Assembly: GCA_032229885.1 (NCBI GenBank)
Contig: JAVYAJ010000023.1
Span: 1-16,127, forward strand
Length of the DNA: 16,127 nt
DNA from: Anammoximicrobium sp032229885
GTDB taxonomy: Bacteria > Planctomycetota > Planctomycetia > Pirellulales > Pirellulaceae
Direction of reading: 5' to 3'
This document shows positions 1-8,154 of this stretch, piece by piece; position 1 is the first letter of the stretch; each line of letters begins with the position of its first letter. A program made the translations under genes and the position numbers. Under the pieces are notes generated by a model. That model ran no database searches and was not told the DNA's origin. It was given only the letters and a program-made list of their open reading frames with translations.

Positions 1-20
1 CGCTCCACGCGTGGTTGGAG

Positions 21-200
21 GGCCACGCTCCGTCGTGGCCGTAACCAGGCGGACGCGACGGAGCGCGTCCCTCCACACCGGCCCACTGCCCTGCCCTCGC
101 CGTCCAGCCATTTCGCTTGCCATGGATCTCGTCCTAGCTCTTTTTTGGGTAATCTAGGATGACTTCCCGTTCCATGTCCCATCAATTCCGATTTGCGGCA
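21..200. repeat. Composite hairpin repeat, copy 1 (REP-like)
   Basis: Two neighbouring hairpins are visible: GGCCACG-ctccgt-CGTGGCC at 21-40 and GGACGCG-acggag-CGCGTCC at 51-70. The second is close to the reverse complement of the first, so the pair also forms a larger inverted repeat, and the arm differences preserve pairing. A third stem CCTAG/CTAGG lies at 133-137 and 154-158, followed by a conserved tail to about 200. The same order of parts (one hairpin, then stem, then tail) recurs at 14083-14225. REP-type palindromes are the usual substrates of RAYT transposases, and RAYT remnants occur in this window; linking the two is an inference. Confidence 0.6.
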
Positions 201-921
201 CTAGAATCCCCTCGGGCGCTCGCCGCCGCGGCGCCCGCCGCCCCCGCAGCCACGCGCCTCGTCGTCCGACACACCGCTGTGGCGGCGCACTCTCGACGTC
301 GGGCTGCCCCACGCCGCAAGGGCCGACAAACGCAAGGGCCGGCAAACGTAAGGGGAGGTAAGCCGCAAGCCGTCCCGTATGGAGCGACAGCCGCTGCCCG
401 GCACGTTTGGTCGTTTCACAGCCGAGAACAACTGCGGCTGCACGAAAAATAACGAGGAACCATTATACTGAACTTCGTGCCTTTCGTGGTTTTGCCTGAC
501 CGCTAGCAAGCCCGCCTGCTCGTCCCGTTCGATCACCTCGTCGCCAGCGAGCTTGATCGCGCCGTCTCAACCCTGGAACCCGTCACGTCTGCGTCTGAAA
601 TTGCCATTGCTTGCATTGCTCTGGCTCCGTAAACTTCGCGCGCCGATGGTAAACGGATGGCGTTGCCCGGCAGGCTTGGCCCCGGTTCGCCGTCAGCAAG
701 CGCGCGTGGCGACGTCATCGTCCATCGCATTTTCGCGGGCCGGCCAAAGGCTCCCGCGCGGAAAGACGGGTTGGATTCCGCTCGTCTCGACGTTTGGCGG
801 ATCGGCCCGTGATGTTTCCGGTGCGACGCCCCAGACCTGCGCCGCAAGCAACTCGACGAGTGACCAGCTAGCACGCACCGTCTGTTCCAGACAATAAACC
901 AGCCTCGCGGAGTCTGCAAAG
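201..921. other. Non-coding stretch before the glycosyltransferase
   Basis: No convincing gene is seen. The open frames here are rich in Arg, Pro and Ala, show no domain, and overlap one another on both strands, as expected of random frames in GC-rich DNA. At 318-349 there are two tandem 16-bp units (AAGGGCCGACAAACGC and AAGGGCCGGCAAACGT) and a degenerate third. At about 474-492 the text CTTCGTGCCTTTCGTGG resembles a short repeat I know as common between bacterial genes. The DNA just before 922 should contain the glycosyltransferase promoter, but I could not pick out -35 and -10 boxes. Confidence 0.5.
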
Positions 922-1944
922 ATGCTCAGCATTTCGGTCGTCGTGCCGATCTACAACGAGTTCGAGAACATTCCTCTGCTGCACGAGCGGCTGACTGACG
1001 CGCTGGCCGCCTTGGGACGAGAATACGAAATCCTGCTGATCGACGATGGTTCGCGGGACGGCAGTTGGGAAGCGCTCGAAGCCGTGGCCGCAATCGACCC
1101 GCGAGTCAAGGTCGTCCGCTTTCGCCGCAACTATGGGCAGACCGCGGCCATGCAAGCCGGGCTGCAAATGGCGTCCGGCGACGTCATCGTGACGCTCGAT
1201 GGCGACCTGCAAAACGATCCGGCGGACATCGGCCTGATGCTCGAGCGGATCGAGGCCGGCTACGATCTGGTGCACGGCTGGCGGAAACAGCGAAAAGATC
1301 CGTTCCTGAATCGCCGCCTGCCTTCGCTGATTGCCAATTGGCTCATCTCGCGCGCGACCCGATTCCCGATTCACGACCTGGGTTGCACGCTCAAAGCCAT
1401 CCGGCGCGAGATCGCCGAGGATTTGGAACTGTACGGCGAGATGCACCGTTTCATCCCGATTCTCGCCCATTGGCGCGGCGCGCGGTGCACCGAGGTCGAG
1501 GTGAACCATCACCCACGTCAATTCGGCACGACCAAATACGGGATTTCGCGAACGTTTCGCGTCGTCCTGGACCTGCTCACCGTCAAGTACATGCTGGACT
1601 ATTTCGATCGCCCGATGAAGCTGTTCGGCGCGTTGGGATTCGGCTGCGGACTCGTCTCGCTCCTGGCCGGCGGGGCCGTGGTCTTGATGAAGCTCGTCGG
1701 CGCGGTGGACATGACCGGCAATCCGCTGCTGCTGCTGTCGGTCTTTGCGGCCATGGTGTGCGTCCAGTTTCTCAGCCTGGGTCTGCTGGGCGAGGTCAGC
1801 GCGCGGATCTATTTCAGGACCCGAGCCAAGCCGCATTACACGATCCGCGAACAGCTCAATTTCGATTCCGGCGATCGACCAGGTTCGGCGGATCACGCCG
1901 ATTTCGACAACCATCCACTGCCGTCTCATTCACGGGCCGCGTAA
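922..1944 (+). CDS. Family 2 glycosyltransferase, membrane-bound (DPM1/GtrB type)
   Basis: Probably transfers a sugar from a nucleotide sugar to polyprenyl phosphate at the inner face of the cytoplasmic membrane, making a lipid-linked sugar for cell-surface glycans. The protein has 340 residues. The GT-A domain fills residues 1-225: VVVPIYNE at 7-14, DDGSRDG at 41-47, and the DxD metal and nucleotide-sugar motif in TLDGDLQNDP (Asp93, Asp95). Two membrane helices follow at about 232-258 and 267-292, the arrangement of GtrB and ArnC-like enzymes. A short polar tail ends the protein. The ATG at 922 is preceded by GGAG nine bases upstream and gives the expected VVVPIYNE N-terminus. It is the only plus-strand gene and converges on the GH99-like gene. 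The donor sugar cannot be told from sequence. Confidence 0.9.
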   Translation: MLSISVVVPIYNEFENIPLLHERLTDALAALGREYEILLIDDGSRDGSWEALEAVAAIDPRVKVVRFRRNYGQTAAMQAGLQMASGDVIVTLDGDLQNDPADIGLMLERIEAGYDLVHGWRKQRKDPFLNRRLPSLIANWLISRATRFPIHDLGCTLKAIRREIAEDLELYGEMHRFIPILAHWRGARCTEVEVNHHPRQFGTTKYGISRTFRVVLDLLTVKYMLDYFDRPMKLFGALGFGCGLVSLLAGGAVVLMKLVGAVDMTGNPLLLLSVFAAMVCVQFLSLGLLGEVSARIYFRTRAKPHYTIREQLNFDSGDRPGSADHADFDNHPLPSHSRAA

Positions 1945-2203
1945 AGCGGCGAACGATTCGTCCGTGGCGGCGCCTCGAAAGCGCCCATCCGCACCCAGCA
2001 CCACCTCGACACCAGGCCGCGGCCGGCGAGCGGCCGGCACCGCTGCGGCGCGGCCGTGCCGCCCGAGACGCTCAGCGCAACGTTCGAGCGCGCCCGACGC
2101 CCGCGCGGCGACGCACCGGGCTGGCATGGGAATGTCGGGCTGCGGCGGGCCGAAAGCATCATCGCGCCGTGCGCAAAGATCGAGACTCGCGGGGCGGCGA
2201 AGC

Positions 2204-4093
2204 TCAGCGGTTGGACGCCAAAAAGCGGAAGATCGCGTACAGCGTCTCGTTTGTGTCCAGGACGTCCAGCATCCGCATCCACACGTACAGGTTGCGTCCG
2301 CCTTTCGGCGCCGATTCGCGATGCTCGACGTACGCGATCCCGTCGCCATACACGTTGCCTTCGGCGTCGGTCAACCGAGCCAACGGAAGGTACACGTCTG
2401 TCGGCGCGGTCAAAGCGGGCGTCGCCGGCCGCCAGCGCTGGTCGCCATCGGCGGGAAACGCGACCGTTGCCGGCAGCCCTGCCAATCGCTGGTTGTCGAT
2501 CTGGAAGGTCAAGCCGGCTTCGGCCGGTGGCGTTTCCCACGCCCGAACAAGGTTTCGATCGGGCATTTCCTTGCCTTGCGGCGGCCCGCTGCCGAGGATC
2601 GGAAGTCCCAGTCGACCGGCCGCGATGTCCGCTCGGCCACTCTCGTTGTAGAAAAACGGGTATGGTTGATGCGAGAACGCCATCAGCAAACCGCCACCGG
2701 CCAAATAGGCTCGCAACGCCGCCTCCGCGTCTCCGTCTCGGCGCACGGTGCGCACGTAATGTTCGCCGCCGGCGTACAACAGCATCGGCAGCCGCGCGGG
2801 ATCGAGCGCCCGCGGATCGAGCACGTCTTGCCAGGTCAGTTCCTGCAGCGGGACACCGGCCTCGGCCAACCAGAACACGACCGCGTGGCCATACTCGGGC
2901 AGCACGCCGATCGGCCGTCCGCGATACAGCTCGCTCAAGGCGCGAGCCTGCGCCGGCGAGGGGCCGGCGGGCTGGGCGGAACTGGACGCCAGGCTGTGCG
3001 GCGTGGCGCGAAAGCGTTCCGCGAACGGCTTGGTCAACTGTAAATATTTCTCGCCGTCCTCCCAACTGGGTTCGATCTCCGAGCCTTCGTGCCACTCGTT
3101 CCACGACGTGATCAGGATCCAATCAGGGTCGGCCCGAGTCGCCTCGTCCCAGAGCACGCGATAGGTTTCGCCGTTTTGACGTTCGGCCTTCAGTCCCGGT
3201 TTGCGAATTTTGGTGTCGTCGTATCCGGGGATGATCGTCAGGCAACTGATCTTGCCCTGCGACCTGGCCAGTTGCACGGCGGACGAGAACGACGCGGCGC
3301 TGGCGCGCCGCAGCGCGTCGGGGCTTTGGTCACGCACCCAACCGCAGATGTTGTAGGTATGGACGCCGTCGAACAGCCGGGCGTAGGCCTCGCTATAGCC
3401 GTCGGCGATCAGCGCAAAGTCTCGCCCATACCGCTGACGGACGCCCTCGAAAATCGCGGGCCACGCGCCAAGCGGCATCTGGTCCATGACACGTCCATAG
3501 ACGAACAGCACCGGCTTGCCATCCACCTTCAAAAACGCCTCGGACTCGGCATAACGCTGCAACACGTAGGATAGATCATCGATCGCCTGGGCGACCTGAG
3601 CGGCGTCTTTGCCTGGCGCCGTCTCCCAATAGACCGTCACTTTGAAATCCTGAGCCGCGGCGCGTTCCAACAGCGTGGCGAACGCCCGGTCGTCGTACGT
3701 GCCGCGTCCCCACCAGGTCGCGATGAACCCTGTCAAGCCGTGCTGTTTGGCCTGCGCGATATGGCGGTCGATGACCTGCCGATCGTGCGAATCGTACGCG
3801 CCCAGGGCCGGGTAATGCGTCGATTGCGAGATGTCGTGGGCGTCCGGATCTACGCTGCCCCAATGCACCCATCGCCCCTGGCGCTCGGGTCGCCCGTACC
3901 ATGTATAGTAGAACGCCAACACCTCGCGCGGCACGCGTTGATAGCGGACAGCCTGCCGCTGTTTCAGGAACGGCAACAGGCGCGGGGCCGATGGCTCGGC
4001 CGCCGGGGCCGACGCATCTCCGACCGCCGCGGCCAGTCCGATCACCAGCGCCGCGCCTACAACAGTCAATCGCATCTCGGAAATGACGTGCAT
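2204..4093 (-). CDS. Secreted GH99-like glycoside hydrolase with C-terminal amidotransferase-fold domain
   Basis: Likely an exported glycan-active enzyme of the GH99/GH71-like group, whose founding members cleave alpha-mannans from inside the chain. From the ATG at 4093 it has 629 residues. That start is chosen over the in-frame 4198 because AAGGA lies about 10 bases upstream and a signal peptide follows (hydrophobic 8-24, then Ala-rich). Residues 58-355 form the catalytic domain: FYYTWYGRPE at 61-70, THYPALGAYDS at 92-102, GFIATWWG at 122-129, and WNEWHEG at 331-337, where the two Glu of the E-W-H-E motif are the catalytic pair in GH99. Residues 395-629 are a separate domain resembling the glutamine-amidotransferase-like or beta-galactosidase trimerisation fold (AYLAGGGLLMAFSHQPYPFF), with no catalytic triad seen. 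Substrate is unknown. The next minus-strand gene upstream, the kinase, ends 380 bp away, so it probably has its own promoter. Confidence 0.82.
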   Translation of the reverse strand: MHVISEMRLTVVGAALVIGLAAAVGDASAPAAEPSAPRLLPFLKQRQAVRYQRVPREVLAFYYTWYGRPERQGRWVHWGSVDPDAHDISQSTHYPALGAYDSHDRQVIDRHIAQAKQHGLTGFIATWWGRGTYDDRAFATLLERAAAQDFKVTVYWETAPGKDAAQVAQAIDDLSYVLQRYAESEAFLKVDGKPVLFVYGRVMDQMPLGAWPAIFEGVRQRYGRDFALIADGYSEAYARLFDGVHTYNICGWVRDQSPDALRRASAASFSSAVQLARSQGKISCLTIIPGYDDTKIRKPGLKAERQNGETYRVLWDEATRADPDWILITSWNEWHEGSEIEPSWEDGEKYLQLTKPFAERFRATPHSLASSSAQPAGPSPAQARALSELYRGRPIGVLPEYGHAVVFWLAEAGVPLQELTWQDVLDPRALDPARLPMLLYAGGEHYVRTVRRDGDAEAALRAYLAGGGLLMAFSHQPYPFFYNESGRADIAAGRLGLPILGSGPPQGKEMPDRNLVRAWETPPAEAGLTFQIDNQRLAGLPATVAFPADGDQRWRPATPALTAPTDVYLPLARLTDAEGNVYGDGIAYVEHRESAPKGGRNLYVWMRMLDVLDTNETLYAIFRFLASNR

Positions 4094-4116
4094 CGTTTCT
4101 TGTTCCTTCGCTCGAT

Positions 4117-4132
4117 GGCCGTCCTGACGGCC
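4117..4132. promoter_or_regulatory. Perfect palindrome in the leader of the GH99-like gene
   Basis: GGCCGTC-ct-GACGGCC, two perfect 7-base arms with a 2-base centre, lies 23 bases upstream of the chosen start at 4093. The position suits an operator or an mRNA hairpin near the ribosome binding site. No other copy was found in the window, so the role is a guess. Confidence 0.3.
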
Positions 4133-4144
4133 GTTCGCGGCCCA

Positions 4145-4205
4145 CTTCAATGTGGCTGCCCCACTGCGGGCGCTGAAAGCGCATCCATGTCCACCCACGA
4201 TGAAT
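4145..4205. repeat. 61-bp intergenic direct repeat, copy 1
   Basis: Aligns without gaps to 4352-4412 with about 50 of 61 positions identical by eye. The core CATCCATGTCCACCC is identical in both. It lies in the leader of the GH99-like gene, so part of it may be transcribed. Confidence 0.65.
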
Positions 4206-4243
4206 TACTCCCTATTTAACCCCGCCGCGGCGTCCGCCAAAAC

Positions 4244-4351
4244 CTCTGCGCCCTCTGCGTCTCTGCGTTTCCATATCGTATCGTCACATAGCCCGGCTTG
4301 TTCGCCCGCACAAAGACATCGATGAAACGCAGAGACACAGAGGACACAAAG
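4244..4351. repeat. 28-bp inverted repeat of CGCAGAG-type intergenic sequence
   Basis: The arms at 4244-4271 (CTCTGCGCCCTCTGCGTCTC and onward) and 4324-4351 (GAAACGCAGAGACACAGAGG and onward) are reverse complements at about 23 of 28 positions, separated by 52 bases. Each arm is itself built from short CTCTGCG-like units. Sequences of this kind recur between genes in many environmental bacteria; no function is known to me. The right arm directly abuts the second copy of the 61-bp repeat. Confidence 0.6.
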
Positions 4352-4412
4352 CTTCATTATGACTGCCCTCCTGCGGCTGCTGAAACCACATCCATGTCCA
4401 CCCGCGGTGAAT
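4352..4412. repeat. 61-bp intergenic direct repeat, copy 2
   Basis: Second copy of the repeat at 4145-4205, in the same orientation. Together with the 28-bp inverted repeat between them it fills most of the 380 bp separating the GH99-like and kinase genes. No gene is seen in that interval. Confidence 0.65.
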
Positions 4413-4473
4413 CCCCCACGCAACTCCACCGTGGCGCCCGCCGCCGATGCGAAGCGCTCTGAGGAGCGGTCTG

Positions 4474-7400
4474 CTACGGCGATGGGGCCGATTCCCCTTC
4501 GTCGCGCGAAAGCGCAAGAGAGTGGATCTCGCCGTTGTGAAGGCGATAGGCGAGCCAGCGTTCATCGGGCGATACCGCCAGACGAACGCAACGATTGGTG
4601 GGGTCGTGGCGGAGACAGCACAACTGCAAGCCGAGTTCGACGTTCCAGACGCGGATCGTGCCCTCGAGGTCCAACGAAATCAGGCGATCGTTGCCGACAA
4701 AGGCGAGTTGGACGACATAGATGCGATGTCCCATCATGGTCCTCAGCAAACTCCCGGTGGCTACGTCCCAGAGGATGATTCGGCGATCTCGGCCGCAGGA
4801 AGCCAGCAGGCGGCCGTCGGGGCTGTAGGCCACCGAGTTGACCGTGCTGAGATGCCCGCGCAGCCGCCGGAGCGGTCGACGGGCAGGCCAGGCCCAGATG
4901 GCGATGTCGTCCAGTTCGATGAACACCATTTGGCGGGCGTCGGGCGAGAACGCGCTGCCCCAGGACTGCTCGGCGCGGATGCGTTCCAGGAGATCCCCGC
5001 TGTCCGTCGCGTAGACGCCGAGTTCGTCGTTTTTCCAATCGGTGATCACCAGCGCGTCGCCCTCCGGAGAAAAAGCCAGATGAAAGCAGGCGTGCTCGGC
5101 ATTCTCCCACACGAGCTTATAGCCATCGGGCGACTTTCGCCAAACTTCAACCGACGGCTGGTCCCTGCACCCCCCGGCCACGTATCGACCATCGTCGCTG
5201 ATGGCCACCTGATCGTAGGGTTCGATCCCGTGCGAAAGTCGGGCGGTGAGGGTCCGCGATCGGAGATCCCAAATCTGGACGCCGTCCATCGCGGCCGCAG
5301 CCAACGTCGAGCCGTCCGGAGAGAAAGTCAGCGAGCAGGCCAGCTCGCATACTCGGCCCAATTTGCCCAAGGAAATGATGTGGTCATCGCGGGGCAACTC
5401 CCAGACCGCGACGTGGTTCTCTTGTCCGACCGAAGCCAGCCGGCGGTGAAGCGGGTCGAAAGCGACGTCGTAGGCTCGGCCTTGATGGGCCTGCCATAGG
5501 TGCTCTGGGGGCGTTGCTTCGGTCGCGTCCGAGGTCGCTTGTTCGTCCACGCGCCAGACGCGCACCGAGCCGTTCTTGTCGCAACAAGCGACGCGGTGTC
5601 CGTCGGCCGAAAAGGCGACGTTCTGCACGCGGTCGTAATGCTCGCCGAGCAGCACCCACTGATGGGCCCAAGGCTGGCTGAGACGGGCAACGTGTACTCG
5701 GTCTCCCCGATCGCCCGCCGCCAGGTAAGTCCCATCGAGCGAGAGGGACAGGCACACGGTAGGACGGTCCCCCGGAATCGGGAAATCGTACACCGAGCGG
5801 CGCGAGGCCAGATCCCAGATTTTCAAGTTTCCGTCGTCATCGCCACTGATCAGCCATTTGCCGCCGGGTTCCACGGCGATGGTCAAGATCCGACTCGACG
5901 AGCCGGAGAACGTCGCCATCACTTCCCCCTGCTGGTGGTCGATCAGGCGAATTTTCCCGTCTTGGTCGAGGGTCGCCACCAGGGACCCATCCCCGACGAA
6001 GGCGACCTGCCAGACGGGCGCGGTGGCGACCGGCCAGGTCCGCGGCCGGGGCTCGCCCTGACGAAATAGCCGAAGTTGCCCATCGTCCCCGACCGCGGCC
6101 AGCGTTGTGCCATCGGGCGAGAAGGCGATATTGCGGAGGGTGACGGGCATGGACCAATCGGCCAACCGCTTTCCGGTCGCGGCCTCCATGATCTGGATCT
6201 CTCCGGAATCGTTGGCCGCCGCCAGGAGGCTTCCATCGCGCGAATAGCGCACGCTCCGTAGGGGCCCGGTCGCCATCGAGAAATATCGCGCGCGGGGGCG
6301 GTACAAGCGGTCCAAGAGAAACCATTCGAAGCCGCGCACGTCTCGCTGTTCTGGTCCGGGTATCTGTTCGGCCATCAGCCGCGAGAACTCCGCGGTGTCG
6401 CCCTCGCGCACCGCCGATTCCGCACGATAGATCATCGCCGTGTATGCCATGCCGCGGGCTAGGCGCCCTTTGCGCTCCGCCTCGGCCGTCGAAGTGGCGG
6501 CCTGTGATTTCAGTTCCGCGGCCTCGTGCTGGAGCCGGACGGCTTCACTCCGGTTGGCCTCCGCTTCGGTCTGTTTTTCCCGGACGGACTCCAAGGAAAT
6601 CTCCCACGAGTGACGCAGCCAGCGGATGCGCATGGTTTGCAGCCCCAACACGGTCAGCAGCACGCAGGCGGCGACCAGCATGATGCTGGTAATCGTCGCC
6701 AGATCCGGGTGCCGACGGACCCAGTGCCAGCGTCGTTGGAACCAAGACATCGGCCGGGCCTGGACCTCTTCCCCGTCCAGAAATCGCTGCAGGTCGTCCG
6801 CCAAATCCTCAGCGCTGGCGTAACGATCCTCCGGGCGATTGGCCAACGCTTTGAGGCAAATCTGCTCCAAATCCTGATCGACGCGCGGATTGAGCGTGCG
6901 GGGGCGTCGCGGCTCGGTGTTGCGGATCTGGTCCAGGATTTCCAACGCCGAACGGCCAACGTAGGGCGGTTCGCCGGTGATCAGAACATACAGGATTGCA
7001 CCCAGACCATAGATGTCCGCGGCCACGGTCAGCGGCTCTCGACGTCTGCTCAGTTGCTCGGGGGCCAAATACGCGGGCGTACCGAGCAACTGGCCCGATT
7101 TCGTAAGGTCGGTCGCCTGAGAAAGCTGCCGCGCCAGGCCAAAATCCACGACATAGGGCACGCCCAAATCATCGACCAGCACATTCGAGGGCTTCAGGTC
7201 GCGGTGCAAGATGCCGTGCTGATGCGCGTAATATATGGCCCCGGCGATATCGCGCACCAAGCGCGCCGCTGCGCGGACGTCGTCCAGATACCGCGTGCGG
7301 CAAGCTTTCAAATCGCGGCCTTCGATCAACCGCATGGCGAAATAATGGACGCCGTCGACCTGGCCCACGTCCAAGATTGGGATGATGTTCGGATGGTCGA

Positions 7401-7782
7401 GCCGGGCGATCGTCATCGCCTCGTTTTGAAATCGCCGCACATCGATTTTGCGGGACAGCCGTTCCGGTCGGATCATCTTCACGGCCACGTCGCGCCCCAG
7501 TCTGAGATGCCGCGCCCGGTAGACGATCCCCATCCCGCCCTGGGCGACGACCTCGCCCAACTCGTACGGCCCGAATCGACCGCGCGTCGGCGCCGCACAG
7601 CTCGCCGGGGACACGGTATTGGATGTCGGCGAGTCCGCACCTTCGTCCATCCAAAGCCCGCCCTCCAATTGCTCGAGCAGTCGAGGCGCCAGATCCGTGA
7701 AACGGGCCTCGATCTCATCGGTCGTGAGCGGATTCCCCACCTGCCGTCGGACAAGGAGTTCCCCATAGGCCAATTCGAACAC
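4474..7782 (-). CDS. Transmembrane Ser/Thr protein kinase with 14 C-terminal WD40-like repeats
   Basis: A Hanks-type kinase with a large propeller region beyond a single membrane helix. The frame has 1102 residues from GTG at 7782. Kinase domain is 71-335: AQGGMG loop at 80-85 (first Gly replaced by Ala), VAVK with Lys102, HRDLKPSN with Asp195, DFG at 213-215, APEQ at 240-243, all catalytic residues present. A membrane helix lies at about 363-382, a Glu/Ala-rich likely coiled coil at 390-440, then 14 WD40-like units that I counted by eye, enough for two seven-bladed propellers. The start is uncertain: GTG 7782 has no Shine-Dalgarno and directly follows a TGA that cuts off the family's usual N-terminal region (7783-8022). 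An ATG at 7650 with GGAGGG upstream would still give a complete kinase domain. Targets are unknown. Confidence 0.88.
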   Translation of the reverse strand: MFELAYGELLVRRQVGNPLTTDEIEARFTDLAPRLLEQLEGGLWMDEGADSPTSNTVSPASCAAPTRGRFGPYELGEVVAQGGMGIVYRARHLRLGRDVAVKMIRPERLSRKIDVRRFQNEAMTIARLDHPNIIPILDVGQVDGVHYFAMRLIEGRDLKACRTRYLDDVRAAARLVRDIAGAIYYAHQHGILHRDLKPSNVLVDDLGVPYVVDFGLARQLSQATDLTKSGQLLGTPAYLAPEQLSRRREPLTVAADIYGLGAILYVLITGEPPYVGRSALEILDQIRNTEPRRPRTLNPRVDQDLEQICLKALANRPEDRYASAEDLADDLQRFLDGEEVQARPMSWFQRRWHWVRRHPDLATITSIMLVAACVLLTVLGLQTMRIRWLRHSWEISLESVREKQTEAEANRSEAVRLQHEAAELKSQAATSTAEAERKGRLARGMAYTAMIYRAESAVREGDTAEFSRLMAEQIPGPEQRDVRGFEWFLLDRLYRPRARYFSMATGPLRSVRYSRDGSLLAAANDSGEIQIMEAATGKRLADWSMPVTLRNIAFSPDGTTLAAVGDDGQLRLFRQGEPRPRTWPVATAPVWQVAFVGDGSLVATLDQDGKIRLIDHQQGEVMATFSGSSSRILTIAVEPGGKWLISGDDDGNLKIWDLASRRSVYDFPIPGDRPTVCLSLSLDGTYLAAGDRGDRVHVARLSQPWAHQWVLLGEHYDRVQNVAFSADGHRVACCDKNGSVRVWRVDEQATSDATEATPPEHLWQAHQGRAYDVAFDPLHRRLASVGQENHVAVWELPRDDHIISLGKLGRVCELACSLTFSPDGSTLAAAAMDGVQIWDLRSRTLTARLSHGIEPYDQVAISDDGRYVAGGCRDQPSVEVWRKSPDGYKLVWENAEHACFHLAFSPEGDALVITDWKNDELGVYATDSGDLLERIRAEQSWGSAFSPDARQMVFIELDDIAIWAWPARRPLRRLRGHLSTVNSVAYSPDGRLLASCGRDRRIILWDVATGSLLRTMMGHRIYVVQLAFVGNDRLISLDLEGTIRVWNVELGLQLCCLRHDPTNRCVRLAVSPDERWLAYRLHNGEIHSLALSRDEGESAPSP

Positions 7783-8022
7783 TCATTCGAGCCGTTTCGC
7801 GATCCGTGGACAGGCGGCCAGATAGTCTTCGACCCGCACCGGCTCCGGCGTACGCCAGCGATAGGATTGATCGATCAGGCACAATTCAACCAACTGCACG
7901 GGCGACAACCGTTCCTGGTCGCGCAACACGGTCGCCAGCTCTGGGATCGTATCCCCATCCTCCCAGGCCGCTCGTAGCTCGTCGGTCGGCGTGGAGGAAT
8001 CCTGCAACTCGTCGGGACTCAA
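7783..8022 (-). pseudogene. Detached N-terminal region of the kinase, ending in an in-frame TGA
   Basis: The frame reads DLSPDELQDSSTPTDELRAA, then a helical stretch with LVELCLIDQSYRW and VEDYLAACP, and stops at TGA 7785-7783. The next codon is the GTG of the kinase frame, with no frame change. Planctomycete kinases usually carry this segment fused ahead of the kinase domain, so the pair looks like one gene interrupted by a nonsense codon. The best start is TTG at 8022, preceded by GGGAG seven bases upstream. In-frame ATGs at 8124 and 8151 exist but lie in DNA homologous to the 3' flank of the other transposase remnant. A 17-codon frame from ATG 8072 ends at 8019, overlapping the TTG as TTGA, and may be a remnant of the original start after a frameshift. 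A genuine small partner protein, TGA readthrough, or a base error are alternatives. Confidence 0.55.
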
Positions 8023-8154
8023 GTCGAATCTCCCAGCTCCAGTTCGGTGTCTACGGAAAACCGAATGTCCATACTGCTTTCGAGGGTGCAATGGGGCAAT
8101 GGGGGCAATGCGAGCGGGGCTCATTTGTCCCGATTTGGCGCGTGGCGCCATCGT

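Noticed and set aside
868..1929. Minus-strand frame of 353 codons opposite the glycosyltransferase
   Set aside because: Antisense to a clear GT2 gene; no recognisable motif.
1945..2203. Possible bidirectional terminator between the converging GT2 and GH99-like genes
   Set aside because: Short GC-rich stems exist (1969-1985 and 2021-2036), but none is followed by a T run on either strand.
1065..2651. Long plus-strand frame of 528 codons
   Set aside because: Overlaps the glycosyltransferase in another frame and the GH99-like gene antisense; Arg/Pro-rich with no domain.
1926..3122. Long minus-strand frame of 398 codons
   Set aside because: Lies across the GH99-like C-terminal domain in another frame; composition is typical of a GC-rich shadow frame.
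4447..5499. Plus-strand frame of 350 codons
   Set aside because: Antisense to the WD40 region of the kinase.
6526..7977. Plus-strand frame of 483 codons
   Set aside because: Antisense to the kinase domain, whose motifs are unambiguous.
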